A DNA stretch of 64,000 bases. Source: Verrucomicrobiota bacterium. GTDB taxonomy: Bacteria > Verrucomicrobiota > Verrucomicrobiia > Limisphaerales > J093. A program made the position numbers and the translations under genes. The stretch is from contig JAKLFY010000003.1 of NCBI GenBank assembly GCA_022710935.1, positions 100,603 through 164,602 of the forward strand. Reading direction: 5' to 3'. Below, one piece after another: positions 44,801 through 52,693 of the stretch (position 1 is the first letter of the stretch; the number at the start of each line of letters is the position of its first letter). Under the pieces are notes generated by a model that saw only the letters and a program-made list of their open reading frames with translations, was not told where the DNA came from and searched no databases.

Positions 44801-46868
44801 CGGTTCGGACCCGAGATCCCCCACAGGCGGCGTATCGGCCAGCGCCCTCAGTTACGCAGGCCCCATCACCCTCGATCGCAACGCGCGCGTGATCGCGCGC
44901 GCGCACGACCCGGCCAAGAGACAAACCGGCGGTCCCCCCGCTGTCTCCTCCACGCCCTGGTCCCGCCCGGTCGCGGCCACCTTCGTCGTGTCCACGCCGC
45001 GCCTGGTGATTACGGAAATCATGTTTCACCCCGAGCCGCCGCCCGAAGGCGATCCCGCTCTCGAAGACGAGTTCGAGTACATCGAGTTGTCCAACCTGGG
45101 CTCATTGGCCATCGATCTCCCCGGTTTCCGGCTCACCAACGGCGTCGAGTTCGTCTTCACGTCCGCCAGCGGGGTGATCCGGTTGGCTCCGGGAGAACGG
45201 GTTCTGGTGGTCAAGAACCGGGATGCGTTCCTGCGCCGCTACCCCGGCACAACCCGGATCGCCGGCGAATACACGGGAACGCTCCATAACGCCTCGGACC
45301 GGCTCACGCTCTTCGGACCGCTCGAGGAGCCGATCAGCGATTTTGTCTACCACGATGCGTGGGCCGCGCTGGCCGACGGATTCGGCTTCGCGCTGGTTCT
45401 TGCCGACGAAGCGACGGACCCGGTGGATTTGGGCGAGGCTCACCGGTGGCGATTGAGCGCGACAGTGGGCGGCTCGCCCGGCGCGCCCGACCCGGCGCCG
45501 CCAGCGCTGCCCGTGATTTGGATTCAGGAGGTGCTCAGCAACACGAGTCCGCCCGAACAGGACGCCATCGAGATCTCGAACCCCACGCGCGCGCCCGTTG
45601 ACATTTCGGGATGGTATCTGAGCGACGATTTCCGGACGCCGTACAAGTATCGTTTCCCGCAGGGCGCCATCCTGCCGCCGAGCGGCTTGTGGCTCGTGAC
45701 CGAGGACGCTTTCAACGCGCCCGGCCCCGGCGCCTTCGGCTTGAGCGCCTCGGGCGAGGAAGTCTACGTTTTTTCGGCCGATGCCGAGGGGCGGCTCACC
45801 GGTTACATCCACGGCTTCGAGTTCGGACCCGCCGATCCGCACATGAGCTTCGGATTGCACGCGCTGGGCGGCGATCGCCAGGTTTTCGTCGAGCAGATCG
45901 AGCCCACCCTGGGCCGCCCGAATCGCGGACCGCGGGTCGGTCCCGTCGTGATCAGCGAAATCATGCACGCCCCCGCCACAGCCCCATCGGGCGGGCTCGG
46001 TGAGGAGTTTGTCGAACTGCGCAACCTCACCGGCGAACCCGTGCCGCTCTTCGATCCGGCGCGGCCCGAGGCGGTCTGGCTCTTGAGCGGGGCTGTGGAT
46101 CTGGTTTTCCCGCCCGGGCTCATCCTGCCCCCGCATGGACACCTCGTCGCGGTCGGCTTCGATCCCGATCGCGATCTCGGGCGCCTCCTGGCTTTCCGGC
46201 AGCAGTATCACGCGCGTGACGATCTGGTCCTGACGGGTCCCTGGCAGGGGCGCCTCGACAACGCCAGCCAACCGCTGCGTCTCCTGCGTCCCGGCCAGCC
46301 GCGATCCGGCGGGTCCTCGGGGATCGAGACGCCGTATCTGCTGGTCGAGCAGGTGCGTTATCTCGCGTCGGCGCCTTGGCCTGCCGAGACAAACGGAACA
46401 GGTCGTTCGCTTGCGCGGCGCTTTGACCGCGCCTACGCGGACGAGGCGGAGAATTGGCATGCTGTCGTGCCCAGCCCCGGCGCGCAGGACACCGATGGCG
46501 ATGGGTTGCCTGACGATTGGGAGTTGGCCAACGGTCTGAATCCCTATTCCGCTGGCGGTCAGGACGGCGCCACGGGCGATCCCGATCGCAATGGACTCGT
46601 CAATCGGGATGCGTATCGCTCCGGCCGGCCAGCCTGGTTCGGACCGACTCGAGTCCAATGCGCCGTGGCGCCGAATGATCCGGATTTGGTCCTCATCGAA
46701 TTCGATGCCGTCGTGGGCCGGCGCTACAAGGTGTTCTCATGCGAGGCTCGATCAGGGGCCTCATGGCGGCTCGAGTCCGCAGCGCCGACGATCCTGTTCG
46801 CCCAAACGGTCTCGGTCCAATTGCCCAGGCCCGAGGGCGCACGGTGGTACCGCGTGCAGGTCGAATGA
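41862..46868 (+). CDS. Very large CotH-kinase / lamin-tail secreted protein
   Basis: The product of 1668 residues has, in order, a signal (FGLALLCFCLTAWSG) and a beta-rich N-domain. Next is a lamin-tail domain at about 300-420 (ALVLSEFMADNKRTLNDEDG, WIEVYNSGSDTASLAGWFLT) and a chitobiase/hexosaminidase-C-like unit (FALTLSSSLGGALIRYTLDG). A CotH domain at about 540-920 follows (VLHSQGKGTPSSIRMNFAQL, RSSYKL-type KSSYKLELWDEF, HWDFDRALGSTDGRD). Several more lamin-tail units and a thrombospondin-type calcium motif (DTDGDGLPDDWELANGLNPY) close the protein. The start is GTG. Such proteins phosphorylate or bind surface material in spore-coat relatives; here it is likely an exoprotein. Confidence 0.8.
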   Translation: MLRRDPAFPVDRAAFGLALLCFCLTAWSGSITLLPPAGQGMFLRGLGEASSPDTGAWRQPAFDDRGWEAAQFPLFHGLALSGTRLSDMPGGYTSVYVRRCFVVEDPAEIVRLELGAVCDGGYAAWINGQEVRRSNVRTGDLTFDDTALIELPDPALFEAEEFETWRGLLVAGTNVLALQAFSSSSADDADFVFDASLLATLDEDLPVINAVEPPPGSVLRALHSIEVQFSEPVQGVDAADLLVNGNPATEVIEVAPGDFLFTVGPLGDGTVAVAWRVDHGITDAVGARHPFAAEGWSYVVDAASPSPALVLSEFMADNKRTLNDEDGDSSDWIEVYNSGSDTASLAGWFLTDDPANLAKWCFPEIELAAGGYRVVFASGKDRANPAAKLHTNFKLAAEGGFLALVDPAGQIVSHFGAAYPGQVTDVSYGRVLGEGHALGYFTKPTPGAPNAASGPGFAPEVQFSRPGGTFTNAFALTLSSSLGGALIRYTLDGNLPTNGSVLYEGPIVITNSVQVRARAFADGLLPGPPRSEAYVLLATNVLGFTSDLPVFVLHSQGKGTPSSIRMNFAQLAVFEPKAGRTRLTDEPTLNVRAGVQIRGSSTEGLAKSSYKLELWDEFEMDRKQSLLGLPADSDWVLYAPNQFEPVLIHNPFIHQISRDMGCYSPRTRFVEVYFNRGKGPLTSTHYAGIYVLEEKIKIGPERLAIDELEPENLAPPSVTGGYVLKFDRLDPGDVGLAAGGATLAYVDPKEREIRLAQRRPQQNYIRDYINAFYKALMATNWLDPHLGYRAYIDVDAAIDYHVLEVLSGNVDALVLSAYLHKPRNGRITFGPHWDFDRALGSTDGRDSNPRLWATGPFFSAAWWNRMFTDKDFWQRWVDRWQELRESHFALNTLHGLIDQLAAEVRQAQPREFAKWRIGLRGGSYESEVRLMKNWLSNRIDFIDRQLTQPPRFSRLGGPIAPGFVLQITSPPNAAIYYTLNGSDPRSPTGGVSASALSYAGPITLDRNARVIARAHDPAKRQTGGPPAVSSTPWSRPVAATFVVSTPRLVITEIMFHPEPPPEGDPALEDEFEYIELSNLGSLAIDLPGFRLTNGVEFVFTSASGVIRLAPGERVLVVKNRDAFLRRYPGTTRIAGEYTGTLHNASDRLTLFGPLEEPISDFVYHDAWAALADGFGFALVLADEATDPVDLGEAHRWRLSATVGGSPGAPDPAPPALPVIWIQEVLSNTSPPEQDAIEISNPTRAPVDISGWYLSDDFRTPYKYRFPQGAILPPSGLWLVTEDAFNAPGPGAFGLSASGEEVYVFSADAEGRLTGYIHGFEFGPADPHMSFGLHALGGDRQVFVEQIEPTLGRPNRGPRVGPVVISEIMHAPATAPSGGLGEEFVELRNLTGEPVPLFDPARPEAVWLLSGAVDLVFPPGLILPPHGHLVAVGFDPDRDLGRLLAFRQQYHARDDLVLTGPWQGRLDNASQPLRLLRPGQPRSGGSSGIETPYLLVEQVRYLASAPWPAETNGTGRSLARRFDRAYADEAENWHAVVPSPGAQDTDGDGLPDDWELANGLNPYSAGGQDGATGDPDRNGLVNRDAYRSGRPAWFGPTRVQCAVAPNDPDLVLIEFDAVVGRRYKVFSCEARSGASWRLESAAPTILFAQTVSVQLPRPEGARWYRVQVE

Positions 46869-46880
46869 GCGCTCCCATGA

Positions 46881-46913
46881 AGTTGAGAGTTGTGAGTTGA
46901 GAATTGAGAGTTG
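46881..46913. repeat. Repeat F copy 1 (AGTTGAGAGTTG-type)
   Basis: Imperfect tandem units (AGTTGAGAGTTGTGAGTTGA, then GAATTGAGAGTTG) lie just after the CotH gene. The inverse (CAACTCTCAACTATCAACTC) occurs at 51160-51191. The rest of the 143-bp gap to 47012 has no gene. Confidence 0.5.
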
Positions 46914-47011
46914 AACGTTTGCGATTCAAGGTCCACGCGTGCATCGAATCGTTGGATGCCGATGTGCCCCATGAGTCGTGAAACAGACGTCCCGGACCAG
47001 TACCAAGCACC

Positions 47012-48445
47012 ATGATCAGGAGAATCGTCATCGCCAGCGCACTCGCTGCGCTGGTCATCCTGGCTCGAGCTCAGGATTCCTCGGATGCCGGCCCGGCCTG
47101 GCAATCGCTCTTCGACGGCCGCAGCCTCGATGGCTGGAAAGCCAGCGAAAACCCGGCCGCGTTCAAAGTTGTGGATGGCGCAATTGCCTGCGACGGACCG
47201 CGCGCGCACCTGTTCTACGTCGGCGGCGAGGGCGGCGCCCGGTTCAGGAACTTCGAGTTCGAGGCCGAGGTCATGGCGCGGCCGGGGGCGAATTCAGGCG
47301 TTTACTTTCACACGGCGTTTCAGGACAGCGGGTGGCCTCGGGCGGGATTTGAAGTCCAGGTCAACAATTCGCAGCCGGCGCACAACGACTACTTCGAGAC
47401 CAGGAAGACCGGGAGCCTGTATGGCCTCCGCAGCCAGCACAAGTCCATTGTGAGCGACAACGCGTGGTTCCGTCTGCAAGTCCGGGTGTGCGGTCGCCAG
47501 GTGCAAATCCGGCTCGACGGGACGTTGGTTGTGGATTACGTCGAGCCGAAAGCGACGGCGGGTCGGGGCGTTCCCCGGCGGCGGCTTGGAGAAGGGACAT
47601 TCGCACTGCAATGTCATGACGAGAACAGCAAAGTGCTCTACCGGAATCTCCGTGTGCGTCCGTTGCCGGAGGCCGCGAGCGGCCCGGTCGAGGAGCCTGT
47701 TGTGGACGATGCCTACCGCCAGATCATCGCGCTGCAGGGGGCCAATTTCCCGGTGATCAATGCGCATGTGCACCTCAAAGGCGGCCTGACCTTGGAGCAA
47801 GCGCTCGCCCTCTCCCGAAAGACCGGCGTGTATTACGGCATTGCCGTGAACTGCGGTGTGGGCTTCGGCGTCACGAACGACGCGGGCATCTACCAGTACC
47901 TCGATGAGATGAAGGGCCAGCCTGCGTTCGTCGCCATGCAGGCCGAAGGCCGCGAGTGGGTCAGGATGTTCTCCCGCGAGGCCATCGCCCGGTTCGATTA
48001 TGTCTTCACCGATTCCATGACCTACACCGACAATCGGGGACGGCGGATGCGGCTCTGGATGCCGAACGAGGTGTTTGTGGACGATCCGCGGAGCTTCATG
48101 GACACGCTCGTGGACCGCGCCGTGGGCATACTGAGCACCGAACCGATCGACATCTACGTCAACCCCACCTTCCTGCCCGACGTTCTTGCTGCCGACTACG
48201 ACGCACTCTGGACCGAAGAACGGATGCGCCGGGTGATCGACGCCGCGGTGAAACACCAGGTGGCCATCGAGATCAATGCCCGCTACCGCCTGCCGAGTCC
48301 GCGCTTCATCAAGCTCGCCAAGCAGGCCGGCGCCAAATTCTCCTTCGGCACGAACAACGGCGACCGCGATGTGGGCGACATCGATTATTGTCTTCAAATG
48401 GTCCGCGAATGCGAACTCAAATGGCAGGACATGTTCTTCCCGTGA
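47012..48445 (+). CDS. DUF1080 (concanavalin-like) domain fused to a metal-dependent hydrolase-like domain
   Basis: A signal (IVIASALAALVILARAQD) is followed by the DUF1080 sugar-binding/hydrolase domain at about 25-215 (WQSLFDGRSLDGWKASENPA, ARPGANSGVYFHTAFQDSGW). After a short linker, about 235-477 is a PHP/amidohydrolase-like barrel (FPVINAHVHLKGGLTLEQAL, GVYYGIAVNCGVGF, AIEINARYRLPSPRFIKLA, KFSFGTNNGDRDVGDIDYCL). The HVH pair is typical of a first barrel-strand metal site. Fusion of these two modules in one secreted protein is unusual, and the substrate is unknown. Confidence 0.7.
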   Translation: MIRRIVIASALAALVILARAQDSSDAGPAWQSLFDGRSLDGWKASENPAAFKVVDGAIACDGPRAHLFYVGGEGGARFRNFEFEAEVMARPGANSGVYFHTAFQDSGWPRAGFEVQVNNSQPAHNDYFETRKTGSLYGLRSQHKSIVSDNAWFRLQVRVCGRQVQIRLDGTLVVDYVEPKATAGRGVPRRRLGEGTFALQCHDENSKVLYRNLRVRPLPEAASGPVEEPVVDDAYRQIIALQGANFPVINAHVHLKGGLTLEQALALSRKTGVYYGIAVNCGVGFGVTNDAGIYQYLDEMKGQPAFVAMQAEGREWVRMFSREAIARFDYVFTDSMTYTDNRGRRMRLWMPNEVFVDDPRSFMDTLVDRAVGILSTEPIDIYVNPTFLPDVLAADYDALWTEERMRRVIDAAVKHQVAIEINARYRLPSPRFIKLAKQAGAKFSFGTNNGDRDVGDIDYCLQMVRECELKWQDMFFP

Positions 48446-48510
48446 ACCTCGACCCTTGTCGCGGACGTGTCCGGCCCCGCTGGGCGGCAAGCGCCCGCTG
48501 ACCTGCCGTT

Positions 48511-49569
48511 TTGAAGATCCTGATTCTGAAGCCAAGCTCGCTGGGCGACGTTGTGCAGGCGCTGCCCGTGCTGCGGCTGCTTAGGAAGCATCGGCCCGAT
48601 GCCCAAGTGGATTGGTGGATCGACGCGGGCCTGGCGCCGTTGCTCGAAGGCGATCCGGATCTGGCGGCGTTGATTCCGTTCGAGCGCCAGCGGTGGCGCG
48701 CGCCCCGGGTTTGGATCGGTGCGTGGCGCGGACTTGCCCGAATGCGCCAGGCGCGTTACGACCTGGTCATCGATCTCCAGGCACTCGCGCGCAGCAGCCT
48801 CATCGCCTGGCTGGCGCGAGGGCGCCTGACGGTCGGCTTGGACGACACCCGCGAGGGGGCGCCGGCCTTCTACGACATCCGCGTCCCCCGGCCCTCGCCG
48901 ACGACCCATGCGGTCGATTGGTATCTGGCCGTGTTGCGGCGCCTCGAGATCCCCGTCCACCGCGATTTCGTCTGGCTGCCCGAGCGGGTCGAGGTCTCCG
49001 ACCGGATCCGCGTGCGCTGGCCTGGCGGCCAGGTGGACTGGGTGGGGATTCAGCCCGGCGCGCGGTGGGAGAACAAGCGGTGGCCGGCCGAGCGGTACGC
49101 CGCGCTTGTGGCGCGTCTGGCGGAGGCGTGTCCGCGGCTTCGTTTCGCGGTGCTGGGGGGGGGCAGCGACCGTGCGCTGGCGGAGGCGGTCTGCGCCGGG
49201 CGTCTGGATCGGTGCGTGAATCTGGCGGGGCAGATCAACCTGCCGGAAATGGTCGAGTGGATCCGCCGTTGCCGGGTGCTTGTCAGCAACGACACCGGTC
49301 CGATGCACGTGGCGGCTGCCCTGGGCACGCCCGTGGTTGCCCTGTTCGGTCCGACCGATCCCCGGCGCACCGGCCCGTACGATCAGGACGGTCACGTTCT
49401 GCAACACCCGTTGACATGCGTTCCGTGTCTCAAGAGCCGATGCTGCCACGCGCCTCCCCTCGAATGTCTGCGATTGATCTCGGTCGACCAGGTGTTCGAG
49501 GCGGTCCGGCGGGTTCTGGACGATCCCTCGGGAGCCGCGACTCGAGATCCGCATCGGAAATCGCAATGA
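48511..49569 (+). CDS. GT9 family heptosyltransferase-like protein
   Basis: The motif KILILKPSSLGDVVQALPVL is the GT9 signature. Later VSNDTGPMHVAAALGTPVVA, LFGPTDPRRTGPY and the C-terminal cysteines (LTCVPCLKSRCCH) are typical of ADP-heptose:LPS heptosyltransferase homologues. The start is TTG at 48511, because no ATG precedes the conserved N-terminus. It lies 66 bp after the DUF1080 gene, and its stop overlaps the truA start (ATGA). Confidence 0.85.
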   Translation: MKILILKPSSLGDVVQALPVLRLLRKHRPDAQVDWWIDAGLAPLLEGDPDLAALIPFERQRWRAPRVWIGAWRGLARMRQARYDLVIDLQALARSSLIAWLARGRLTVGLDDTREGAPAFYDIRVPRPSPTTHAVDWYLAVLRRLEIPVHRDFVWLPERVEVSDRIRVRWPGGQVDWVGIQPGARWENKRWPAERYAALVARLAEACPRLRFAVLGGGSDRALAEAVCAGRLDRCVNLAGQINLPEMVEWIRRCRVLVSNDTGPMHVAAALGTPVVALFGPTDPRRTGPYDQDGHVLQHPLTCVPCLKSRCCHAPPLECLRLISVDQVFEAVRRVLDDPSGAATRDPHRKSQ

Positions 49570-50465
49570 AGCATATGTCGGACCCCGGGCATTCGACTCT
49601 CGATCGCCGACACATCGGCGCGCCGGGGAAAGCGGCGGTCGTGCAGGGCGAGAAAGTCCCGGCAGGGACACGTGCCCGGGTTCGTCTCAAGCTGACGATC
49701 GCCTACGACGGGACCGGGTACGAAGGCTGGCAGATCCAGAAGATCGGTCTTGGCGTTCAGCAGCGCATCGAGGAAGCGCTGGCCCGCTTGTTCGCGTCGC
49801 ATCCGCGGGTGCACGGATCGAGCCGGACCGATGCCGGGGTGCACTCTGCGGGGTTGGTCGCGCATCTGGACGTGCCGCGGGACGAGTGGCGGATGACCGG
49901 CGCCAAGCTGCGTTTGGCGATGAACGCTCATTTGCCCGAGGATATTCGCGTGCTGAGCGCCGCGCGCTGCCGGCCCGATTTCCATGCGCGTTTCGATGCG
50001 GTCCGTAAGCAGTATCGCTACCTGGTCTGGAATCACCCGGCGATGAACCCGCTCTGGCGCCACCAGGCCTGGCACGTCCCGCGCCCGCTCGATGCCGCCG
50101 CCATGCGCGCCGCGGCCGCATCGCTCGTCGGGCGCCGCAATTTCCAGTCCTTCACCGCCAACCCCGGCTACGCGCGCGCCTCGTCCGTGCGGACCGTGTT
50201 TCGCTGCGACGTGCGCCGGCACGGGCCGATGCTGACGTTCATCATCGAGGCCGATGGTTTTCTCTACAAAATGTGTCGCGGCATTGTGGGGACGCTCGTG
50301 CAGGTCGGGCTCGGGAAAATCAGGCAGTCGGACATGGCCGGGATTCTCGAGAGCCGCGACCGGCGCGTGGCCGGCATGACGGCGCCGGCGCACGGGCTTG
50401 TGTTATGGAGGGTGACGTATGGGCGGAAGGCTCGACCGCGCCGGAGCGATTCCGCGCTGGAGTGA
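49566..50465 (+). CDS. truA: tRNA pseudouridine(38-40) synthase TruA
   Basis: LTIAYDGTGYEGWQIQKI, HGSSRTDAGVHSAGLVAHL (catalytic aspartate in RTDAGVH), YRYLVWNHPA, FQSFTANPG and FLYKMCRGIVGTLVQVGLGK are the TruA motifs. About 40 extra residues precede the first motif, so a later start is possible. ATG 49566 overlaps the GT9 stop codon and suggests coupling. TruA modifies positions 38-40 of many tRNAs. Confidence 0.88.
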   Translation: MKHMSDPGHSTLDRRHIGAPGKAAVVQGEKVPAGTRARVRLKLTIAYDGTGYEGWQIQKIGLGVQQRIEEALARLFASHPRVHGSSRTDAGVHSAGLVAHLDVPRDEWRMTGAKLRLAMNAHLPEDIRVLSAARCRPDFHARFDAVRKQYRYLVWNHPAMNPLWRHQAWHVPRPLDAAAMRAAAASLVGRRNFQSFTANPGYARASSVRTVFRCDVRRHGPMLTFIIEADGFLYKMCRGIVGTLVQVGLGKIRQSDMAGILESRDRRVAGMTAPAHGLVLWRVTYGRKARPRRSDSALE

Positions 50466-50494
50466 CCGTCGCCAGGACCTCCGGGCCACACGCA

Positions 50495-50995
50495 ATGCCA
50501 ACACTGGAACAACCCGACCCGTTTCACGTGGTGTTGCTCGAACCCGAGATCGCGCCCAATACCGGCAACGTGGCCCGGCTCTGCGCGGCGACGCGGACCC
50601 GCCTGCATCTGATCGAGCCGTTCGGTTTCGAGCTCGATGACCGCCGACTTCACCGCGCGGGCATGGACTATTGGCAGCATGTCGAGTGGCGCCGTTGGCC
50701 GAGCTGGGCCGAGTTCCGCAGCCAGGTGCGGCCGGATGCCAGGCTCTGGTTCATCGAGTCGCATGGGCCCCGGCACTATGCGGAGGCGGCCTTTGCCCCG
50801 GGCGATTACCTGGTGTTCGGACGCGAGACCGCCGGGTTGCCGTCCGCGCTGCTCTCGGCGCACCGGGCGTGGTGGCTGCGATTGCCGATGTTCCACCCGC
50901 GGGCGCGGTCGTTGAACCTGGCGAACTGCGTGGGCATCGTGCTCTACGAGGCGCTGCGGCAACAGGGATTCGCCGGAGAAATCGTATCTGACTAG
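50495..50995 (+). CDS. trmL: tRNA (cytidine/uridine-34 2'-O)-methyltransferase TrmL
   Basis: FHVVLLEPEIAPNTGNVARL, LHLIEPFGF, YLVFGRETAGLP and LNLANCVGIVLYEALRQQGF are the SpoU/TrmL knot motifs. The 166-residue length is exactly that of the minimal TrmL form. It lies 29 bp after truA. The TAG stop at 50993-50995 is inside the first bases of repeat B copy 3. Confidence 0.9.
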   Translation: MPTLEQPDPFHVVLLEPEIAPNTGNVARLCAATRTRLHLIEPFGFELDDRRLHRAGMDYWQHVEWRRWPSWAEFRSQVRPDARLWFIESHGPRHYAEAAFAPGDYLVFGRETAGLPSALLSAHRAWWLRLPMFHPRARSLNLANCVGIVLYEALRQQGFAGEIVSD

Positions 50996-51065
50996 CCCGC
51001 ATGTTTCATACCCCGTCTGTGCACGTGGCAGTCAGGCCTCGCAAGATGACTGCTATGCGGGCTAG
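50992..51065 (-). repeat. Repeat B copy 3 (74-bp element, inverse)
   Basis: CTAGCCCGCAT and ATGCGGGCTAG form perfect 11-bp ends. The copy is inverse to the one at 29553, with GTTTCAT beside its left end. It is exactly 74 bp. Its outer CTAG gives the trmL stop codon. It may act as a hairpin at the end of the truA-trmL transcript. Confidence 0.75.
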
Positions 51066-51095
51066 AACAGCAAAGCCGCTCATGGCTTCGAGGGA

Positions 51096-51129
51096 TGACT
51101 ATCGAGGTCAACCGCGCATGCACGCGAAT
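51096..51129. repeat. Repeat D copy 2
   Basis: TGACTATCGAGGTCAACCGC then GCATGCACGCGAAT, the inverse relative of 6244-6277. It lies between repeat B copy 3 and the F repeat. Confidence 0.5.
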
Positions 51130-51159
51130 CGGCGCGCATGGGCACCATGAACCCAATGT

Positions 51160-51191
51160 CCAACTCTCAACTATCAACTCACAACCATCAA
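51160..51191. repeat. Repeat F copy 2
   Basis: CAACTCTCAACTATCAACTC then ACAACCATCAAC is the inverse of the units at 46881-46913. No spacers are present, so it is not a CRISPR array. Confidence 0.5.
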
Positions 51192-51254
51192 CCAGGAGGG
51201 GCGCCTTTCTCAGTTGCCAAGCAGGGGTGGGTGTTTATGGTCGGGAGAGGGCTT

Positions 51255-51330
51255 GGGCGATTAGCGTAGTGGCTAGCGCGTCTCCTTTACACGGAGTAGG
51301 TCGCAGGTTCGAATCCTGCATCGCCCACCA
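51255..51330 (+). tRNA. tRNA-Val (anticodon TAC)
   Basis: The acceptor stem GGGCGAT pairs with ATCGCCC and the encoded CCA follows. The D-arm lies in TAGCGTAGTGGCTAGCG. The anticodon arm is CTCC-TTTACAC-GGAG with TAC in the loop. The T-arm is GCAGG-TTCGAAT-CCTGC. All four helices pair. The decayed island begins at its 3' end. Confidence 0.93.
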
Positions 51331-51422
51331 GATTTACTGAGGAAAATGAAGGGTCCGGGGTTTCCCGCACAGATTCCGCACAGATTTTGGGCGAATCCGA
51401 TGACGGGAAGACCGCTTGCAGG

Positions 51423-51671
51423 ATGAGGTTCCCGATCAGGATCAAGCATCGCGGACAGGTGGCCGCCATCTACAGCAGGACGGCTTCTTACCCCTTCTAT
51501 CGTGTGGCCGCCAAGGCTGGCGGCAAGCGCGTTGTTCGGTCGTTCGGATCGTATTCCGAAGCCCGCGAATACGCTGACCGCACGGTGCGCGACCTGGCGC
51601 GGTCGGGCAGGAAGGTGCGCCGGAAGAACTCCTGGGGCTTGCGGTACTCGTCGGACCCTTCGCCGAGGTAG
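51423..51671 (+). pseudogene. Tyrosine integrase, N-terminal stub next to tRNA-Val
   Basis: From ATG 51423 the frame reads MRFPIRIKHRGQVAAIYSRT, then YPFYRVAAKAGGKRVVRSF and SYSEAREYADRTVRDLA. This is the arm-binding start of Verrucomicrobial site-specific integrases. Homology ends near 51608 where a truncated defence gene on the other strand also ends; the last 20 residues are out of family. The catalytic domain is gone, so it cannot integrate or excise. Its position just after the tRNA shows how the island arrived. Confidence 0.65.
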
Positions 51672-52258
51672 ACCTGCCAGAGATCCGCGGCGAACTCGGC
51701 CTGTTGATAGCGCCCGCTGGCCACATCCGGGTGTGGGGTGAGAACGTCCCGCCACGGTTTGAGCGTGCCGCTCGCCGCCGCCTCGATCAGCGAACCGCCC
51801 GCCTTGCGCTTCTCCCCGCGCGCCTGTTCTTCATAGACCAGGCGCCGCAGTTCCACCTTCGTGGTGCGGACCGAGTCCGACTGCGGCGCGGCCACTGCCG
51901 CCAGCAATCGCTCGACCGAATCAAGCGCCCGGTCGGCATCGTCGCTCGAGAAATTCTCCTGGTGCGCCCACCGATCACGGATGGTGCGCAGTTCCGACAC
52001 CAGCGAACGTTCGGCATGGCCCAAGGTCTGGCCGAAGACGTCATTCCAGGACTCCCACATCAGCCGCAGGAGCGCGGCGGCATCCCACTCGACGATGGGC
52101 TTGTTGCCGCGGAGCTTGTCTGTGCCCACCCGACGCTGAGCTTCGGCCAAGGACAGGTCCTGGTACTTGTTCTGGAATTCTCGGTCGATAAATCCGGCGA
52201 GTCCTTCCCGGAGATGTTCAAGCGCCTTGCCGACGCGCTGTTGGTTCGTGAGAGCCAT
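51497..52258 (-). pseudogene. Swt1-HEPN / DUF499 defence ATPase, N-terminal fragment
   Basis: The fragment MALTNQQRVGKALEHLREGL, WDAAALLRLMWESWNDVFGQ, LVSELRTIRDRWAHQENFSS and PHPDVASGRYQQAEFAADLW matches, from memory of the family, the HEPN-containing start of DUF499 ATPases found in antiphage loci. Real homology runs from 52258 to about 51608. The frame beyond is the antisense of the integrase stub. The C-terminal ATPase is missing. It is first in a leftward set with the PIN pair, the methylase relic and the helicase relic. Confidence 0.6.
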
Positions 52259-52264
52259 GATCGT

Positions 52265-52693
52265 TCAGGAGGTGGGCGTGAGGAGGTTGAGGGGCGTCTT
52301 CATCGCTTTGCGGTAGATCGAGAAATGGGAATCCAAGGTGCAGACCACCGCTCGCGGGTGCAGTTCCGCCATCCGCACCACGCACGCATCCGCCAGCGAC
52401 ATGGGCACATTCGCGTAGCGACTCCACAACGCCCGCACCGCCCGCACCTCATCCGGCAGGACGAAGTCGCACGTCAATTCGCGTCGCTCGACCCATTCCA
52501 GGATCTTCTCCTGGGCCGGGCGCAAGGTGCGCAGCAGGTAGAGCGCCTCCGTCAACACCGCCTCGCACACTCGCACCGCGCCCACGAATCGCCCAAACTC
52601 CGCCGCCGCCCACGCATGGTGTTGGTCTGCCGCATCCAGCAGTGCGACCAGCGGCCCGGTGTCGAGCACGATGCCCTCAGGATGTTCAATCAC
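52265..52693 (-). CDS. PIN-domain toxin
   Basis: A PIN domain is visible: GIVLDTGPLVALLDAADQHH (first acidic site), VLTEALYLLRTL (conserved Glu), SLADACVVRMAELH (Asp) and VVCTLDSHFSIYRK (Asp). All four acidic positions of PIN ribonucleases are present. Length (142) is typical. The start overlaps the antitoxin end by 8 bases, so they form one operon. It is intact though its neighbours are broken. Confidence 0.8.
   Translation of the reverse strand: MIEHPEGIVLDTGPLVALLDAADQHHAWAAAEFGRFVGAVRVCEAVLTEALYLLRTLRPAQEKILEWVERRELTCDFVLPDEVRAVRALWSRYANVPMSLADACVVRMAELHPRAVVCTLDSHFSIYRKAMKTPLNLLTPTS

Noticed and set aside
42405..45029. 874-codon minus-strand frame opposite the CotH/lamin-tail gene
   Set aside because: Antisense shadow without motifs, while the plus strand encodes recognised domains throughout.
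51160..51191. Possible CRISPR fragment made of AACTCTCAACT-type repeats
   Set aside because: Units are 7-10 bp, tandem and without spacers; no cas genes are near.
51310..51330. A second copy of the tRNA-Val 3' end as the right border of the island
   Set aside because: I looked for the CCTGCATCGCCCACCA end in 51.4-64 kb and did not find it; the border is probably outside the window.
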